Below, one piece after another: positions 17,226-25,591 of a stretch of DNA of 64,000 bases. The translations under genes were made by a program, and so were the position numbers. Under the pieces are notes generated by a model. It did no database searches and was not told where the DNA came from. It saw nothing but the letters and a program-made list of their open reading frames with translations. Source of the DNA: Bog-105 sp965277435 (lineage in GTDB: Bacteria; Acidobacteriota; Terriglobia; Bryobacterales; Bryobacteraceae); contig OZ255821.1 of assembly GCA_965277435.1 (NCBI GenBank), positions 6,324,001-6,388,000 on the forward strand, read 5' to 3'. Numbering within the stretch: the stretch's first letter is position 1; each line of letters opens with the position of its first letter.

Positions 17226-18338
17226 TTGCAGACGTCTGTTTTGAGGTGGATTCTGCGCATGCTGGTGATCGATGCGCTGATCGCCGTGGCAGTGCCGCTC
17301 TTTCAGAGCTTTTTTGACGCCCACGCCACGCTGCCTGCGCTGCTGCGCCAATACGTTTACTCCGTGATTTACGCGAACCTGATCGGGTTGCCGCTATGTG
17401 TGGTGCTGCCGCCGGTTTGGATGCGCACGTCGCACCAGCGGGTGGTGGCAAAGGGTTTCATTCGCGGGGGTCTCGTACTCGTGGCGAATTTCGCGGGCTG
17501 CCTGGTGGCGGGACTGATCCTGCGAGCCATGATCGGGTCCGGATACCATTACTGGCCGGAATTTCGCGGGTCGTTCGGATTATCGCTGGTTTTATCGGCG
17601 ATCGTGGTCTCGTTTGTCACGATGTACGAAACGCAGGAATCGCGACTGAAGCACACCGCGACGCAGCTCAAGACCAAAGAACTGGAACGGGAGCGGGCGT
17701 TAAAGCTGGCGACTGAAGCGCGGCTATCGTCGCTTGAATCGCGCATCCATCCGCATTTTCTGTTTAACACCATCAATTCGGTTTCGTCGCTGATACACGA
17801 AGATCCGCTGCGCGCCGAGCGCATTCTGACGCAACTGGCGGAACTCTTGCGCTTCTCACTTGACGCAGCCCCGGGCGGTCTGGTGCCGTTGCAACGCGAA
17901 CTGCAGATTGTGGAAGACTACCTTGATATTGAGAAAGCCCGCTTTGGCGATCGTCTGCATTACGAGATAGTGATCCCAGCCGAAATTCGCGAAACACCGG
18001 TGCCGCCACTCTCTTTGCAAACACTGGTGGAAAACAGTGTGAAGTATGCGGTAGGTCCGAGGGGCAAAGGCGCCAGTCTTCTGATTTCTGCAACAATCAG
18101 CGGCGGCCACTTATGCCTGGCGGTGCGCGACGACGGTCCGGGTTTTGCCAGCCTGGAACTGCCCACCGGTCACGGGCTGAACAACTTGCAGGAACGGCTT
18201 CTCGCGCTGTTTGGCGAAACGGCGCAGCTTTCGGTAATCAGCGACGAAAACGAGACCACTGTCGTTATCCAGATCCCGTCTTTCGCATCGGGCCACAAAA
18301 CGAGTGATCTACGGGAAGGCGTGGTGCTGCCGCGATGA
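17226..18338 (+). CDS. LytS/AlgZ-type membrane sensor histidine kinase
   Basis: 370 residues. About four membrane segments occupy residues 8-135, followed by a charged linker helix (QLKTKELERERALKLATE) and a His_kinase domain of the LytS type with phospho-acceptor His175 in ESRIHPHFLFNTINS. The HATPase_c domain shows LVENSVKYAV (N box) and DDGPGF plus GHGLNNLQERL (G boxes). The start is TTG at 17226 with GAGGAG three bases before it; an in-frame ATG at 17259 is an alternative. The stop overlaps the response-regulator start (ATGA), so the two form a two-component operon. Stimulus unknown. Confidence 0.9.
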   Translation: MQTSVLRWILRMLVIDALIAVAVPLFQSFFDAHATLPALLRQYVYSVIYANLIGLPLCVVLPPVWMRTSHQRVVAKGFIRGGLVLVANFAGCLVAGLILRAMIGSGYHYWPEFRGSFGLSLVLSAIVVSFVTMYETQESRLKHTATQLKTKELERERALKLATEARLSSLESRIHPHFLFNTINSVSSLIHEDPLRAERILTQLAELLRFSLDAAPGGLVPLQRELQIVEDYLDIEKARFGDRLHYEIVIPAEIRETPVPPLSLQTLVENSVKYAVGPRGKGASLLISATISGGHLCLAVRDDGPGFASLELPTGHGLNNLQERLLALFGETAQLSVISDENETTVVIQIPSFASGHKTSDLREGVVLPR

Positions 18339-19102
18339 CGCCGTTACGAGCTTTTCTGGTTGATGACGAACCGCTGGCGTTGCGCCACCTGGCACGTTTG
18401 CTGGAACGAACGGGGCGCGTGACGGTGGTGGGCGCCAACGCAAATCCGGTGGCCGCGCTCAGCGAGCTCGAAAGCACTGTCTGCGATGTCGTGTTCACCG
18501 ACATCGAGATGCCCGACCTGTCTGGTTTTCAGATGTTGGCCCACGTGGAGCCGCAGCCGCTGGTGGTATTCACCACCGCTTATTCGCAATATGCGCTGCA
18601 AGCCTTCGAAGTGAATTCGATCGACTACCTGCTCAAACCAATCGACGAAAAACAACTGGATCGCGCCTTGACCAAACTGGACCGGGTACGAAGTGGGTTC
18701 GAGCCACGGCCGCAGCTGGAACGGCTGCTCGAACAACTGAAGGCCGCGCTTCCGAAGAAGTCGCCATATCCGGCGCGGCTGCCATCGAAGCTGGGCGAGC
18801 GGATCGAGTTTGTGGATGTGTCGCGCGTGACGCACTTTTATGCGAGTGAGAAGTTGACCTACGCGGCTACGCCCAAGAAAGACTTTGTGGTGGACTACAC
18901 GATAAATGAACTCGATGAGCTACTCGACCCGGCTCGCTTCGTCCGCATCCATCGAGCCACCATCGCCAACCTCGATTTCGTGCGGGAATTGTACTCCTGG
19001 TTTTCGGACCGCATGATGCTGTGCCTGAACGACGGCAAGGATACCGAGTTGACGGTGGCGCGTGACCGGGTGAAAACACTCAAGGAACGTTTGGGTCTAT
19101 AA
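18335..19102 (+). CDS. LytTR-type response regulator
   Basis: 255 residues. An N-terminal receiver domain has the acidic pair D10/D11, phospho-acceptor D56 (VVFTDIEMPDLSGF), a Thr in VVFTTAYSQYAL and the Lys of DYLLKPIDEKQ. After a linker comes a LytTR DNA-binding domain (about 155-255: ERIEFVDVSRVTHFYASEK, FVRIHRATIANLDFV). It is translationally coupled to the LytS-like kinase. Such regulators bind paired direct repeats at target promoters. No obvious neighbouring target operon exists; downstream lies a decayed methyltransferase gene on the other strand. Confidence 0.93.
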   Translation: MTPLRAFLVDDEPLALRHLARLLERTGRVTVVGANANPVAALSELESTVCDVVFTDIEMPDLSGFQMLAHVEPQPLVVFTTAYSQYALQAFEVNSIDYLLKPIDEKQLDRALTKLDRVRSGFEPRPQLERLLEQLKAALPKKSPYPARLPSKLGERIEFVDVSRVTHFYASEKLTYAATPKKDFVVDYTINELDELLDPARFVRIHRATIANLDFVRELYSWFSDRMMLCLNDGKDTELTVARDRVKTLKERLGL

Positions 19103-19115
19103 ATTTTTTCGCCGG

Positions 19116-19153
19116 CACGAAATAGCTGGGTGATTCCGGGATCTAATTTCGTG
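19116..19153. repeat. Inverted repeat CACGAAAT-N22-ATTTCGTG
   Basis: Eight-base perfect arms (19116-19123 and 19146-19153) in the 81-base gap between the response-regulator gene and the oppositely oriented methyltransferase remnant. With a 22-base loop it could act as a weak bidirectional terminator, a LytTR-type site or a leftover of the rearranged end of the remnant. I cannot choose among these. Confidence 0.3.
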
Positions 19154-19183
19154 AGGTGTAACTCGACGAGAGCGCGATGTCGT

Positions 19184-20362
19184 CTATTCTTTCCCGAGAA
19201 CCAGCGAAACTTTTCCAACGAATGATCTCGATCGGCGCGGATTTGCGGAGCGAAGGGGAAGGAACGCATTTTCGGATGTGGGCGTGCCATTGAGCTGCTC
19301 GTAGTAGGTATTGGTGACGGTCTCAAAGCGCGCTTCATCCTGCGGCGTCAGAACAGCTTCAGCATCGCCGCGGAAATATGAGCCCGTCATCTCGACGATA
19401 TGCGCCTTGTCACGAGCCAGGATCTGACCGAGCAGGTTGCCCAGGCGGTTTTCCGGGTTGCTGCTGACGACGCGCTCCTCATCCTCGGCCACCGCCTGGA
19501 TCATGGAGCTGAAGATGTCCGGGTTAATCTCGCGCCAGCTTAGCTCGCCCGCGTGCAACAGATAGGTGCGTGCCATGCGGGAGAAGCGCGGCAGCTCGGT
19601 ACTGCCGGAAAACAGCTCGCCATTAACATACGGGAAGCCATTGGCCCAATTCGGCAACTTCCCGGCAGCGCAGTTGGCGATCTTGATGTTCATGGCGCGA
19701 AATGCGGCGTTAATCACCTCGTGGGTGTTGGACGAGTCGCGCGCACTCATCTGCGCGACCGTGCTGGTGAACAGTCCTCCCCCGTGGGAAATGTCGGTAT
19801 CTTCGGCGAAAAAAGCAGAAGATCAGACGCGCCATAAGTGATTCATGTCATGCCGGCGCGCCTCGGTCGACCATTCCGGGTTCTCCTTCAGCAGTTCGAT
19901 ATAGAGCTTGTTGAGGCCGCCGGTAGCCCGCACATCGATAGGGTTGTCCTTGATCTCCTTGTTAGTGGAGATGCCGGCCAGCGGCAGGAAAAAGCCGAAA
20001 AGGCTGGCGAGATCACGGTAGTCCGATGCGATCGTCTCGCCGCTGGCGAGGTCTTCCGCCTCGAGCGTTTCGCCATCGGTTGCCAGAATGAACTTCGACT
20101 TAGCCGCGGCGGTCTCGGAGCTCTTGCGGAGAGCTTGCAGCGTTTCGCCCACCACGCCTGATTCGCACACGGCGATATGGATGTTGTTGCGCTGGAGCGC
20201 GCCCCTAGGCAGGTCCGATGCGTTCGTTCCGCCCTTACGCAGGCGATTAATGGTGGTTTCTTCATTGCCAAAGGCGGCAAGAAAAGCAAACGGAAACTCT
20301 TCTCTATCGAATGGCTTAGCTGCCAGGTCCGATGCCGCCGCCTCGATTTCTACGGCATTCAT
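19184..20362 (-). pseudogene. MmeI-like (type IIL) restriction-methyltransferase N-terminal remnant
   Basis: The N-terminal piece starts MNAVEIEAAASDLAAKPFDR and matches the opening region of class I SAM-dependent DNA methyltransferases of the MmeI type (GALQRNNIHIAVCESG, LYIELLKENPEWSTEARRHDM). At 19823-19850 it breaks: a missing base before ATGGCGCGTCTG and an extra T in a T6 run shift and then restore the frame (FFAEDTDI, GGLFTSTVAQ), after which MSARDSSNTHEV-type sequence continues to SMIQAVAEDEER. The next residues (VVSSNPENRLGNLLGQ) no longer match the family, so the whole catalytic domain with its SAM and NPPY motifs is gone. Nonfunctional. Confidence 0.75.
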
Positions 20363-20553
20363 GTATTCGTTTTTTTCGATGGTGCCAGACGCCGGACCAA
20401 CGATTGCTTTGGCGTCATCATGGGCCTCCAAAGAGATAATAACGATAGCCGATCCTGATTAGCACGAACTTCAGCCAAGTTGAAGCAAATGTCCGCATCG
20501 GAGCCTTCGCTACACCTTGCGCAGGCGTGTAGCACAGTAGAGGAAGGTTTGTT

Positions 20554-20808
20554 GTGCCGCAAAATATGCCAGTCACTCGGGAAGATCTGGACGAACTACG
20601 CCGCGTTCTCCTGGAAAGCATGCTCGAAACTCTCCGCGAAATGGAAGCCCGTCTTCTCCGTGCGCAGCGACTTGACCGCATGCTCAATGAAGACAACGGA
20701 CGAGGCCGGAACAGCAATCCCATGAATTACACAGAACAAGACGTACAGGAATTTGTAGATGAGATCCGGGCAGAGCACTTGAATGCCCGCCAATTTCCGG
20801 AGCTGTAA
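20554..20808 (+). CDS. Small charged helical protein of unknown function
   Basis: 84 residues from a GTG that has a good ribosome site (GAGGAAGG, six bases upstream); an ATG four codons later is the alternative. Residues 8-45 form an amphipathic Leu/Glu/Arg helix (REDLDELRRVLLESMLETL), probable coiled coil, then a short Asn/Gly linker and a second acidic segment (NYTEQDVQEFVDEIRAEHL). No signal peptide. I do not recognise it. It converges on the GMC oxidoreductase gene with 16 bases between stops. Confidence 0.55.
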   Translation: MPQNMPVTREDLDELRRVLLESMLETLREMEARLLRAQRLDRMLNEDNGRGRNSNPMNYTEQDVQEFVDEIRAEHLNARQFPEL

Positions 20809-20824
20809 CTCAGATGTTAGACCG

Positions 20825-22486
20825 TCACCCTCGCCGCAACTCCTCCAGCAGATACTCCGAAGTTCGCAGGCTAAAGGCCAGAATCGAAATTGTAGTTGTC
20901 TTATCCGTACAGTTCGGAAACACGCTCGCATCGCAAATGTATAAGTTCGGCACATCATGGGTCTGCCCGAACCGGTTCGTCACAAACTGTCTGGCATCAT
21001 TTCCCATGCGGAGCGTTCCCGTTTCGTGCAAACTGGTCCCCGGCATATCCGGCGCTTCCGCCGGGCCGAGATACTCACCGCCGCTGGCCCGCAATAATCG
21101 TTCGCATTCGTGTTTACCGTGCTCCCACATCAGCAGCGTATTGCGATCCCATTCGAAATGCAGCCGGGCCGCGGGAATCCCGTATTTGTCGTTTACGGTG
21201 GGATCGATATCCACATAGTTCTTATCGCTCCTTTGGGTAGGCGCTTGAATATAGAAACTGACTGGCGTGGGATAGCGGCGTTTGATCTCGCGCTTGAACT
21301 CCCGCCCGAACCCTTCTATATCGTCGAAGTAACCAGGAAACTCATCGCAACCGCCTGCCGGGTACACCGAATAGCCGCGAATGAATTTCTCTTCGCGCGC
21401 GTTCGCCAAATTCTGCCAGCGCGGCAGCCACGCCACGGTGCTCGACGAAACGTTGTCGGCGAAGCTCGGCTGTCCGCGCAACTGCGGCAGGTACCCGCGC
21501 GCGGTCGTGCCATAGAGGTGATCGCACAAGTTGCGGCCGGCCTGCCCGCTGGAATTGGCAATGCCATCGGGCCAGTGCCGCGACTTCGAATTCAACAGAA
21601 TGCGCGCCGATTCCACACAGGAGGCCGCCACGATCACCGTCTTTCCGTACACCTCGATCTCGTGTCCAGTATCGCGATCTACATAGGCCACACCCGCTGC
21701 CCGGCCGTTCTCATCCGTGAGTATGTTTTTGGCAAGGGCGTTGGTTCGCAGCTCCAGGTTGCCGCTCTTCTCGGCGGACGGCAGGAAAAACCAGGGCGTC
21801 GAAAAAAACGCGCCTACATCGCACCCATCCGTACAGTTCCCGCAGTAATGACAAGCCGGGTGTCCGGCGTGCGGCACGGTCAACTGGGCGATCCGGTCCG
21901 GCAGATAGGGAATACCCGTTTTCCTGGCGCCGCATTGCAAAATACGATCAATGCAGCGAAAATTCATGGGCGGCAGGTACTCGCCATCCGGATTGCTCGG
22001 GCGATTCTGCACCGTGCTCGCGACGCCGATCATTCGCTCGACACGGGCGTAGTAAGGTGCAATTTCGGCGTACGTCATCGGCCAGTCGACATCGTAGCCA
22101 TCCCGGCTCGCAGCGCGGAAATCGATATCGCCAAAACGCGCCGACGAGCGCCCCCAGAAATTCGTTTTGCCGCCGACCGCGAAACAACGCCGCCAGGTCC
22201 ACTTCGTCCCGGGAGCAGTGGTAAAGACAATGTCGTGCTCCCAAATGCCTTCCGTGTATTCGTTGTCCATGTACCCGATCCAGGCTTTGCGTTTCTGCGG
22301 ATCGCCGAAGCCACGAAACGGCATGTCGAAAGGCTGTTTATGATTGCGAAAATCCTTACGCGGAGAAAGCCGCCGGCTCGCATTGAGTGCGCAGACCTTC
22401 GCGCCCGCCTGGCACAGCGTATGAATCGCCATACCGCCGCCCGCGCCCGTTCCTATCACGATTACGTCGTAAATCTGTCTCGGCAT
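20825..22486 (-). CDS. GMC-family FAD-dependent oxidoreductase
   Basis: 553-residue glucose-methanol-choline oxidoreductase of the subtype paired with gluconate 2-dehydrogenase subunit 3, which oxidises sugars or alcohols and passes electrons to the respiratory chain. FAD-binding Rossmann motif GTGAGGGMA at residues 12-20; RRCFAVGGKTNFWGRSS; a cysteine cluster CHYCGNCTDGCDVGAFFST near residue 215; C-terminal GMC_oxred_C motifs GTSLHETGTLRMG and CDASVFPNCTDKTTT. No signal of its own, as expected if exported piggy-back on the Tat leader of subunit 3. That partner gene lies at 24586-25146, now separated from it by an IS. Confidence 0.92.
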   Translation of the reverse strand: MPRQIYDVIVIGTGAGGGMAIHTLCQAGAKVCALNASRRLSPRKDFRNHKQPFDMPFRGFGDPQKRKAWIGYMDNEYTEGIWEHDIVFTTAPGTKWTWRRCFAVGGKTNFWGRSSARFGDIDFRAASRDGYDVDWPMTYAEIAPYYARVERMIGVASTVQNRPSNPDGEYLPPMNFRCIDRILQCGARKTGIPYLPDRIAQLTVPHAGHPACHYCGNCTDGCDVGAFFSTPWFFLPSAEKSGNLELRTNALAKNILTDENGRAAGVAYVDRDTGHEIEVYGKTVIVAASCVESARILLNSKSRHWPDGIANSSGQAGRNLCDHLYGTTARGYLPQLRGQPSFADNVSSSTVAWLPRWQNLANAREEKFIRGYSVYPAGGCDEFPGYFDDIEGFGREFKREIKRRYPTPVSFYIQAPTQRSDKNYVDIDPTVNDKYGIPAARLHFEWDRNTLLMWEHGKHECERLLRASGGEYLGPAEAPDMPGTSLHETGTLRMGNDARQFVTNRFGQTHDVPNLYICDASVFPNCTDKTTTISILAFSLRTSEYLLEELRRG

Positions 22487-22648
22487 TTTAGATTCCTACC
22501 CGCCAAGTCCCTAAACAAGACTATTCAAACAAATGTGACGGTAACATTGTGGAGTTTCACGGTGAGAGTCTTTCGAACAATCGTTAAACCGGGAACGAAC
22601 AGCTTGCACAGGTTTTGTTAGTGCGCTCGGCTGTAAGAGAAGCAAAGA

Positions 22649-22685
22649 TGGCAGGCTAAAGCCTACCCCTGGGGTTTCTACATTT
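22649..22685. repeat. Left inverted terminus of the IS (REP-like)
   Basis: Hairpin core at 22649-22669 followed by CTGGGGTTTCTACATTT, whose last base is the first base of the transposase stop codon. It is the inverse of the terminus at 24490-24528. Confidence 0.75.
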
Positions 22686-24082
22686 CAGGCAGCGGCAGCG
22701 GCGACAAAGCGGGCGGCGAGTGGCTGAATCTGAAGATGGGCGACCAGTTCAGGGCGCTGGCTGGCTTCTTTCCGCAGGAGCGTAATGAGATCGAGACAGG
22801 AGGGACGCCTTGCGTTGCGTCGCCATTTGGGCAATTGGGCATAGGCTTTGCCGCGTTCGGCGCCGAAGACTTTGAGAGCCGCCAACAGTAACGCGCTGTA
22901 GGCTGCCACTGCCAGCGCGGGCTGCTTGGGAACAGCGGTTCGATTCCAGAGCTGAGCTTGCCCGATGCCCAAAGTGTCTTTCTCCTCGCGATGATTGACT
23001 TCAATCTGCCAACGGTCGCAGTAAATCTGCAGGAGTTGCTGAGCCGAACTGCTCAGGTCGGTGCAAAGCAGGAAAGCGGGTTGGCGGTAATACAGTTTGG
23101 AGGACTTGCGTTTGCGATACGGAGTCGGTGCGATGACGAATAACCGCAAAGGCCGTGTCCTGGAGCCGCTTTGCCACAGAACCTTCGAAACCTCTTTGTA
23201 TCGGACCTTGCGCTGCTGGCCTCCATAAAAGAGCTTGGTGATTTTCCAGCCAATCTTTTCATCCTGACGAACCTGCTCGGGCGTGAACTTCTCCTCTGCA
23301 TAAGTGCGTCGGCTTCCCGGTTCAGCGGCGAAGCAAAGCTTGGCGTCTTTGCGGGTGCGGGCAATCAGGATCACTCGCTGGGGAATGGCCGCTAAGACGG
23401 TACGGTTACAGAAGCTGCCGTCGCCGGCAATGGCCAGCGTTTTACGCTCTCCACCAGCGGCGTCGAAGGCGTTACGCAGTTCCGACAGGCTATCGACGAA
23501 ACGCTGCGAGAGATTGAAGCGCTTGCGGTCCGCCTTGTATTGCTCCCAGGCTTCTTCGCCGGCACGTTTGCCGGGCTTCTTCACGGTAGAGACTTCTTCG
23601 AAGCGGATGGGAATAGCCCGCGCCGAAAACGATCCATTGCGATGCAACGGCAACAATAGCGACGCTTGCAGGAAGCGCAAGCCCAGCATGAGATTCGTGT
23701 GAAAGGGCGGAGACATGGGATCGCGATGCCAGGCGGCCTGTGGGATCGAACGGCCTGTCTTGCGCAATCGGGTGTCGTCGACGGCTACGCCGACCAGTTT
23801 CCCCGGACAGAAGGTGAGGCCCTCCTTGAGCAGAGGCAGGAACAGAGCTTGCGGGTCCCACTCAGCACGGGAGTGCAGAAAATATTCACCAGACCAGGAT
23901 TTCTGTTCCCGTCCGCTGGTCCAGAGAATGCGCGACACGGTAGCGCGGCCCAACACCAGCAGTGAGCCGAGCGCCTGACGAGCGGCTCTGACAAACGTTC
24001 GGTTCTGGGCAAAAATCGATTGCCACGGACGAGTCATCTCCAGCCAGCATTGCAATAAAGTTGGGGTCTCGGGCTCCTTCAT
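22685..24082 (-). CDS. IS4-family DDE transposase
   Basis: 465 residues from the ATG at 24082, preferred over an ATG four codons upstream because GGAGG lies five bases before it. RNase H-fold DDE transposase: first Asp in VGVAVDDTRLRKTG, second Asp in AIAGDGSFCNR, and the YREK signature of the IS4 group, Y-(2)-R-(3)-E-(6)-K, in YCDRWQIEVNHREEKDTLG. Length is normal and no frameshift is visible, so the enzyme may still be active. Its stop codon overlaps the left terminus. The DUF6788 gene lies 43 bases upstream of this start and is read in the same direction. Confidence 0.9.
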   Translation of the reverse strand: MKEPETPTLLQCWLEMTRPWQSIFAQNRTFVRAARQALGSLLVLGRATVSRILWTSGREQKSWSGEYFLHSRAEWDPQALFLPLLKEGLTFCPGKLVGVAVDDTRLRKTGRSIPQAAWHRDPMSPPFHTNLMLGLRFLQASLLLPLHRNGSFSARAIPIRFEEVSTVKKPGKRAGEEAWEQYKADRKRFNLSQRFVDSLSELRNAFDAAGGERKTLAIAGDGSFCNRTVLAAIPQRVILIARTRKDAKLCFAAEPGSRRTYAEEKFTPEQVRQDEKIGWKITKLFYGGQQRKVRYKEVSKVLWQSGSRTRPLRLFVIAPTPYRKRKSSKLYYRQPAFLLCTDLSSSAQQLLQIYCDRWQIEVNHREEKDTLGIGQAQLWNRTAVPKQPALAVAAYSALLLAALKVFGAERGKAYAQLPKWRRNARRPSCLDLITLLRKEASQRPELVAHLQIQPLAARFVAAAAA

Positions 24083-24125
24083 GATTTCCTCCATATAGAT
24101 GAAAACTAAAAATGCTAAGAAATCC

Positions 24126-24446
24126 CTACTCCGCCGTCTCGGGGCGAAGCAGCGTCTGGTTCAATTCACAGATCGCTTCCAGTTTGTCCTTCACGTCGTG
24201 ATAGTTTCTCAGCCAGCGCTCCACTTGCTCTCTCTGCTCGGGCCGGATGCTGATCTGCTTGTTTCGGCCCCCGGGGTAGTTGATGGACAGAACCAAGGCC
24301 GGGTGTCCTTCGCCGCGAGCACAGGTCTGACATCCCTTCTTATGCCAGATAGTCCGCTCCAGCAAGGAACCGCGAATAATCTCGCCGGGTTCTCTAAGCG
24401 CCCTCACCAGGCTGTTCCGCTTGTGCAGCTTCTCCTTCGCTGTCAT
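24126..24446 (-). CDS. DUF6788-like IS accessory protein
   Basis: 106 residues from ATG 24446 (MTAKEKLHKRNSLVRAL). The conserved centre is IIRGSLLERTIWHKKGC-x2-C-ARG-GHPALVLS, with a CxxC pair, then IRPEQREQVERWLRNY and a C-terminal helix. I know this family as a small gene that travels with certain transposases. TATAGATGAAA occurs on the plus strand upstream of both this gene and the transposase gene, so the two leaders share a short motif. Role in transposition unknown; the basic residues and cysteine pair suggest nucleic-acid binding. Confidence 0.7.
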   Translation of the reverse strand: MTAKEKLHKRNSLVRALREPGEIIRGSLLERTIWHKKGCQTCARGEGHPALVLSINYPGGRNKQISIRPEQREQVERWLRNYHDVKDKLEAICELNQTLLRPETAE

Positions 24447-24489
24447 CTGTATAGATGAAATCACATTAAGCCACAACATTCAAGAGCCA

Positions 24490-24528
24490 AAATGTAGAAA
24501 CTCCAGTGGCAGGCTAAAGCCTACCCCA
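24490..24528. repeat. Right inverted terminus of the IS (REP-like)
   Basis: AAATGTAGAAACTCCAG followed by the hairpin core and CCCCAC. Read inward it matches the left terminus at CTGGRGTTTCTACATTT; the core is almost its own complement, so it pairs in either direction. Confidence 0.75.
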
Positions 24529-24585
24529 CGGAGGTCTCACGGGCTTCATCGCGAAGCTGTCGGATTTCACGGGCGAGAGCCTTTT

Positions 24586-25146
24586 TTAGATTTTTGTTGG
24601 CGACAAATGCCGGTGCTCCGGATCGTTCGTATGCGGGCACTCGGGCGATTGCGTGTACATCTTCAACCCCGGATAATCGAGTTCCTCCAGTCCCACGCGG
24701 CTCGTATAAAATCCCATCACCGTGTAGCGCCGCATCAATCGGAAGAACGGATCGCTTTGTATCGTCCTTAGCAAGGCAGTTTGCTTTTCCGGAGACAGCT
24801 TTACAAAGCGGCCGCCCTCCGACTTAGCATCGAGCGCCGCCAGACCCTTGCGCATTGGCTTGTCTAACTCCGCTTCTCCGTGAGCCGCCAGCAAATCAAT
24901 AAACTCACTGACGCCCGCCTGGCGCGCTCCTGGACTCTCATCTGCCGGGATGATCAATTCCGTGAGGACGTCGATGGTCTGGTATTCGGCCGATGTATAG
25001 AATTGCGGCCGGTACTCGGCTGCCGGCGTCAACTTCTCCGCACCGAATGCAAAAGTCCAGCGGCAGCACCCGGCGAACTGACTGACTGCCGCCGCCTTGG
25101 CCAACATCTCCAAGATCTGCCGCCGGTGCGGTGATTGATTTGCCAT
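24586..25146 (-). CDS. Gluconate 2-dehydrogenase subunit 3 family protein
   Basis: 186 residues. The N-terminus PHRRQILEMLAKAAAVSQFAG is a weak Tat-like leader; the body shows the family pattern YRPQFYTSAEYQTIDVLTEL-IIPADESPGARQAGV and the C-terminal region MGFYTSRVGLEELDYPGL, ending CPHTNDPEHRHLSP. These small subunits bind and export a GMC oxidoreductase catalytic subunit. The expected partner is on the same strand at 22486-20825, but a 1.9-kb IS now lies between. GAGGAG lies about ten bases before the ATG. Confidence 0.88.
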   Translation of the reverse strand: MANQSPHRRQILEMLAKAAAVSQFAGCCRWTFAFGAEKLTPAAEYRPQFYTSAEYQTIDVLTELIIPADESPGARQAGVSEFIDLLAAHGEAELDKPMRKGLAALDAKSEGGRFVKLSPEKQTALLRTIQSDPFFRLMRRYTVMGFYTSRVGLEELDYPGLKMYTQSPECPHTNDPEHRHLSPTKI

Positions 25147-25250
25147 GGTTCAGGAACTCCTCACAAATTCCGGAATAGAAACTGTGCTTCGTTCCAGTCT
25201 GGCAAATTTCAAGAAACGAACCCAGGAAAACGACTGCGCCTCCCCACAAC

Positions 25251-25292
25251 AAAAAAAGGTTGGCAAACCGCAGACTTCGCAGCCGCCAACCT
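25251..25292 (-). terminator. Rho-independent terminator (minus strand)
   Basis: Eight-base perfect stem AGGTTGGC / GCCAACCT (25257-25264 with 25285-25292) around a 20-base loop. Read on the minus strand the hairpin is followed by seven T residues (25257-25251). It terminates transcription coming leftward from the 25344-25511 region and so supports a transcript there. Confidence 0.7.
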
Positions 25293-25343
25293 GAAATTGA
25301 AAAAATTAGTAGTGAACGCCTCGCAACCGGGCGTTGTCGGGGA

Positions 25344-25511
25344 TTATGCCAGGATCCGGGTTCCCTCGCTCCATCCGTCACGAATCTGCCGCAATTCCAT
25401 CGCGCTTTCCAGTAGCCGCGTTTCCAGCGACAGAATGACTTCGTCCATGCCCTCGCCCAACAATCGCAGTTGGTACATCGGTTCGTGTCTCAAAGGCCGT
25501 TCCTGTCTCAT
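25344..25511 (-). CDS. Short helical protein ahead of a terminator, function unknown
   Basis: 55 residues if started at the ATG at 25511 (MRQERPLRHEPMYQLRLLGE); ATG 25520 and a TTG at 25619 are alternatives and no strong ribosome site picks one. The sequence is a single charged amphipathic helix region (EVILSLETRLLESAMELRQI). A clear leftward terminator lies 52 bases after the stop, which is the main reason to believe the gene. It occupies part of the 445-base gap 25147-25591. A small regulatory RNA is the alternative reading. Confidence 0.4.
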   Translation of the reverse strand: MRQERPLRHEPMYQLRLLGEGMDEVILSLETRLLESAMELRQIRDGWSEGTRILA

Positions 25512-25591
25512 TTGTTGCATTCGATTCTGTAGGAAGAGTCTAAAACTGCCAGTATTCCTCTCACTGTTTCCTGACAGAGAATTTTCCCGCC

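Larger units (their letters stand above)
22649..24528. mobile_element. IS4-family insertion sequence with REP-like inverted termini, two genes
   Basis: About 1.88 kb. Both termini consist of a hairpin core (GGCAGGCTAAAGCCTACC) outside and CTGGRGTTTCTACATTT inside: 22649-22685 at the left, and its inverse at 24490-24528 at the right, so they form 36-39-base imperfect inverted repeats. Between them lie a DUF6788 gene and a DDE transposase gene, both leftward. The element sits between a subunit 3 gene and its GMC oxidoreductase gene. I saw no clean target-site duplication; the outermost boundary could differ by a few bases. Confidence 0.75.

Noticed and set aside
22545..22580. Similarity of GGAGTTTCACGGTGAGAG to GGATTTCACGGGCGAGAG at 24573 as a target duplication of the IS
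   Set aside because: Imperfect, and each copy lies tens of bases from the IS ends, so it is not a standard target-site duplication.
21110..22621. 503-codon plus-strand open frame opposite the GMC oxidoreductase
   Set aside because: Same reason: low-information Arg-rich translation antisense to a full set of GMC motifs.
24529..24600. Coding-looking minus-strand helix (LKKALAREIRQLRDEARETSVG) between the IS and the subunit 3 gene
   Set aside because: Too short, no start, and overlaps the end of the subunit 3 gene in another frame; it may be a remnant of a gene end but cannot be assigned.
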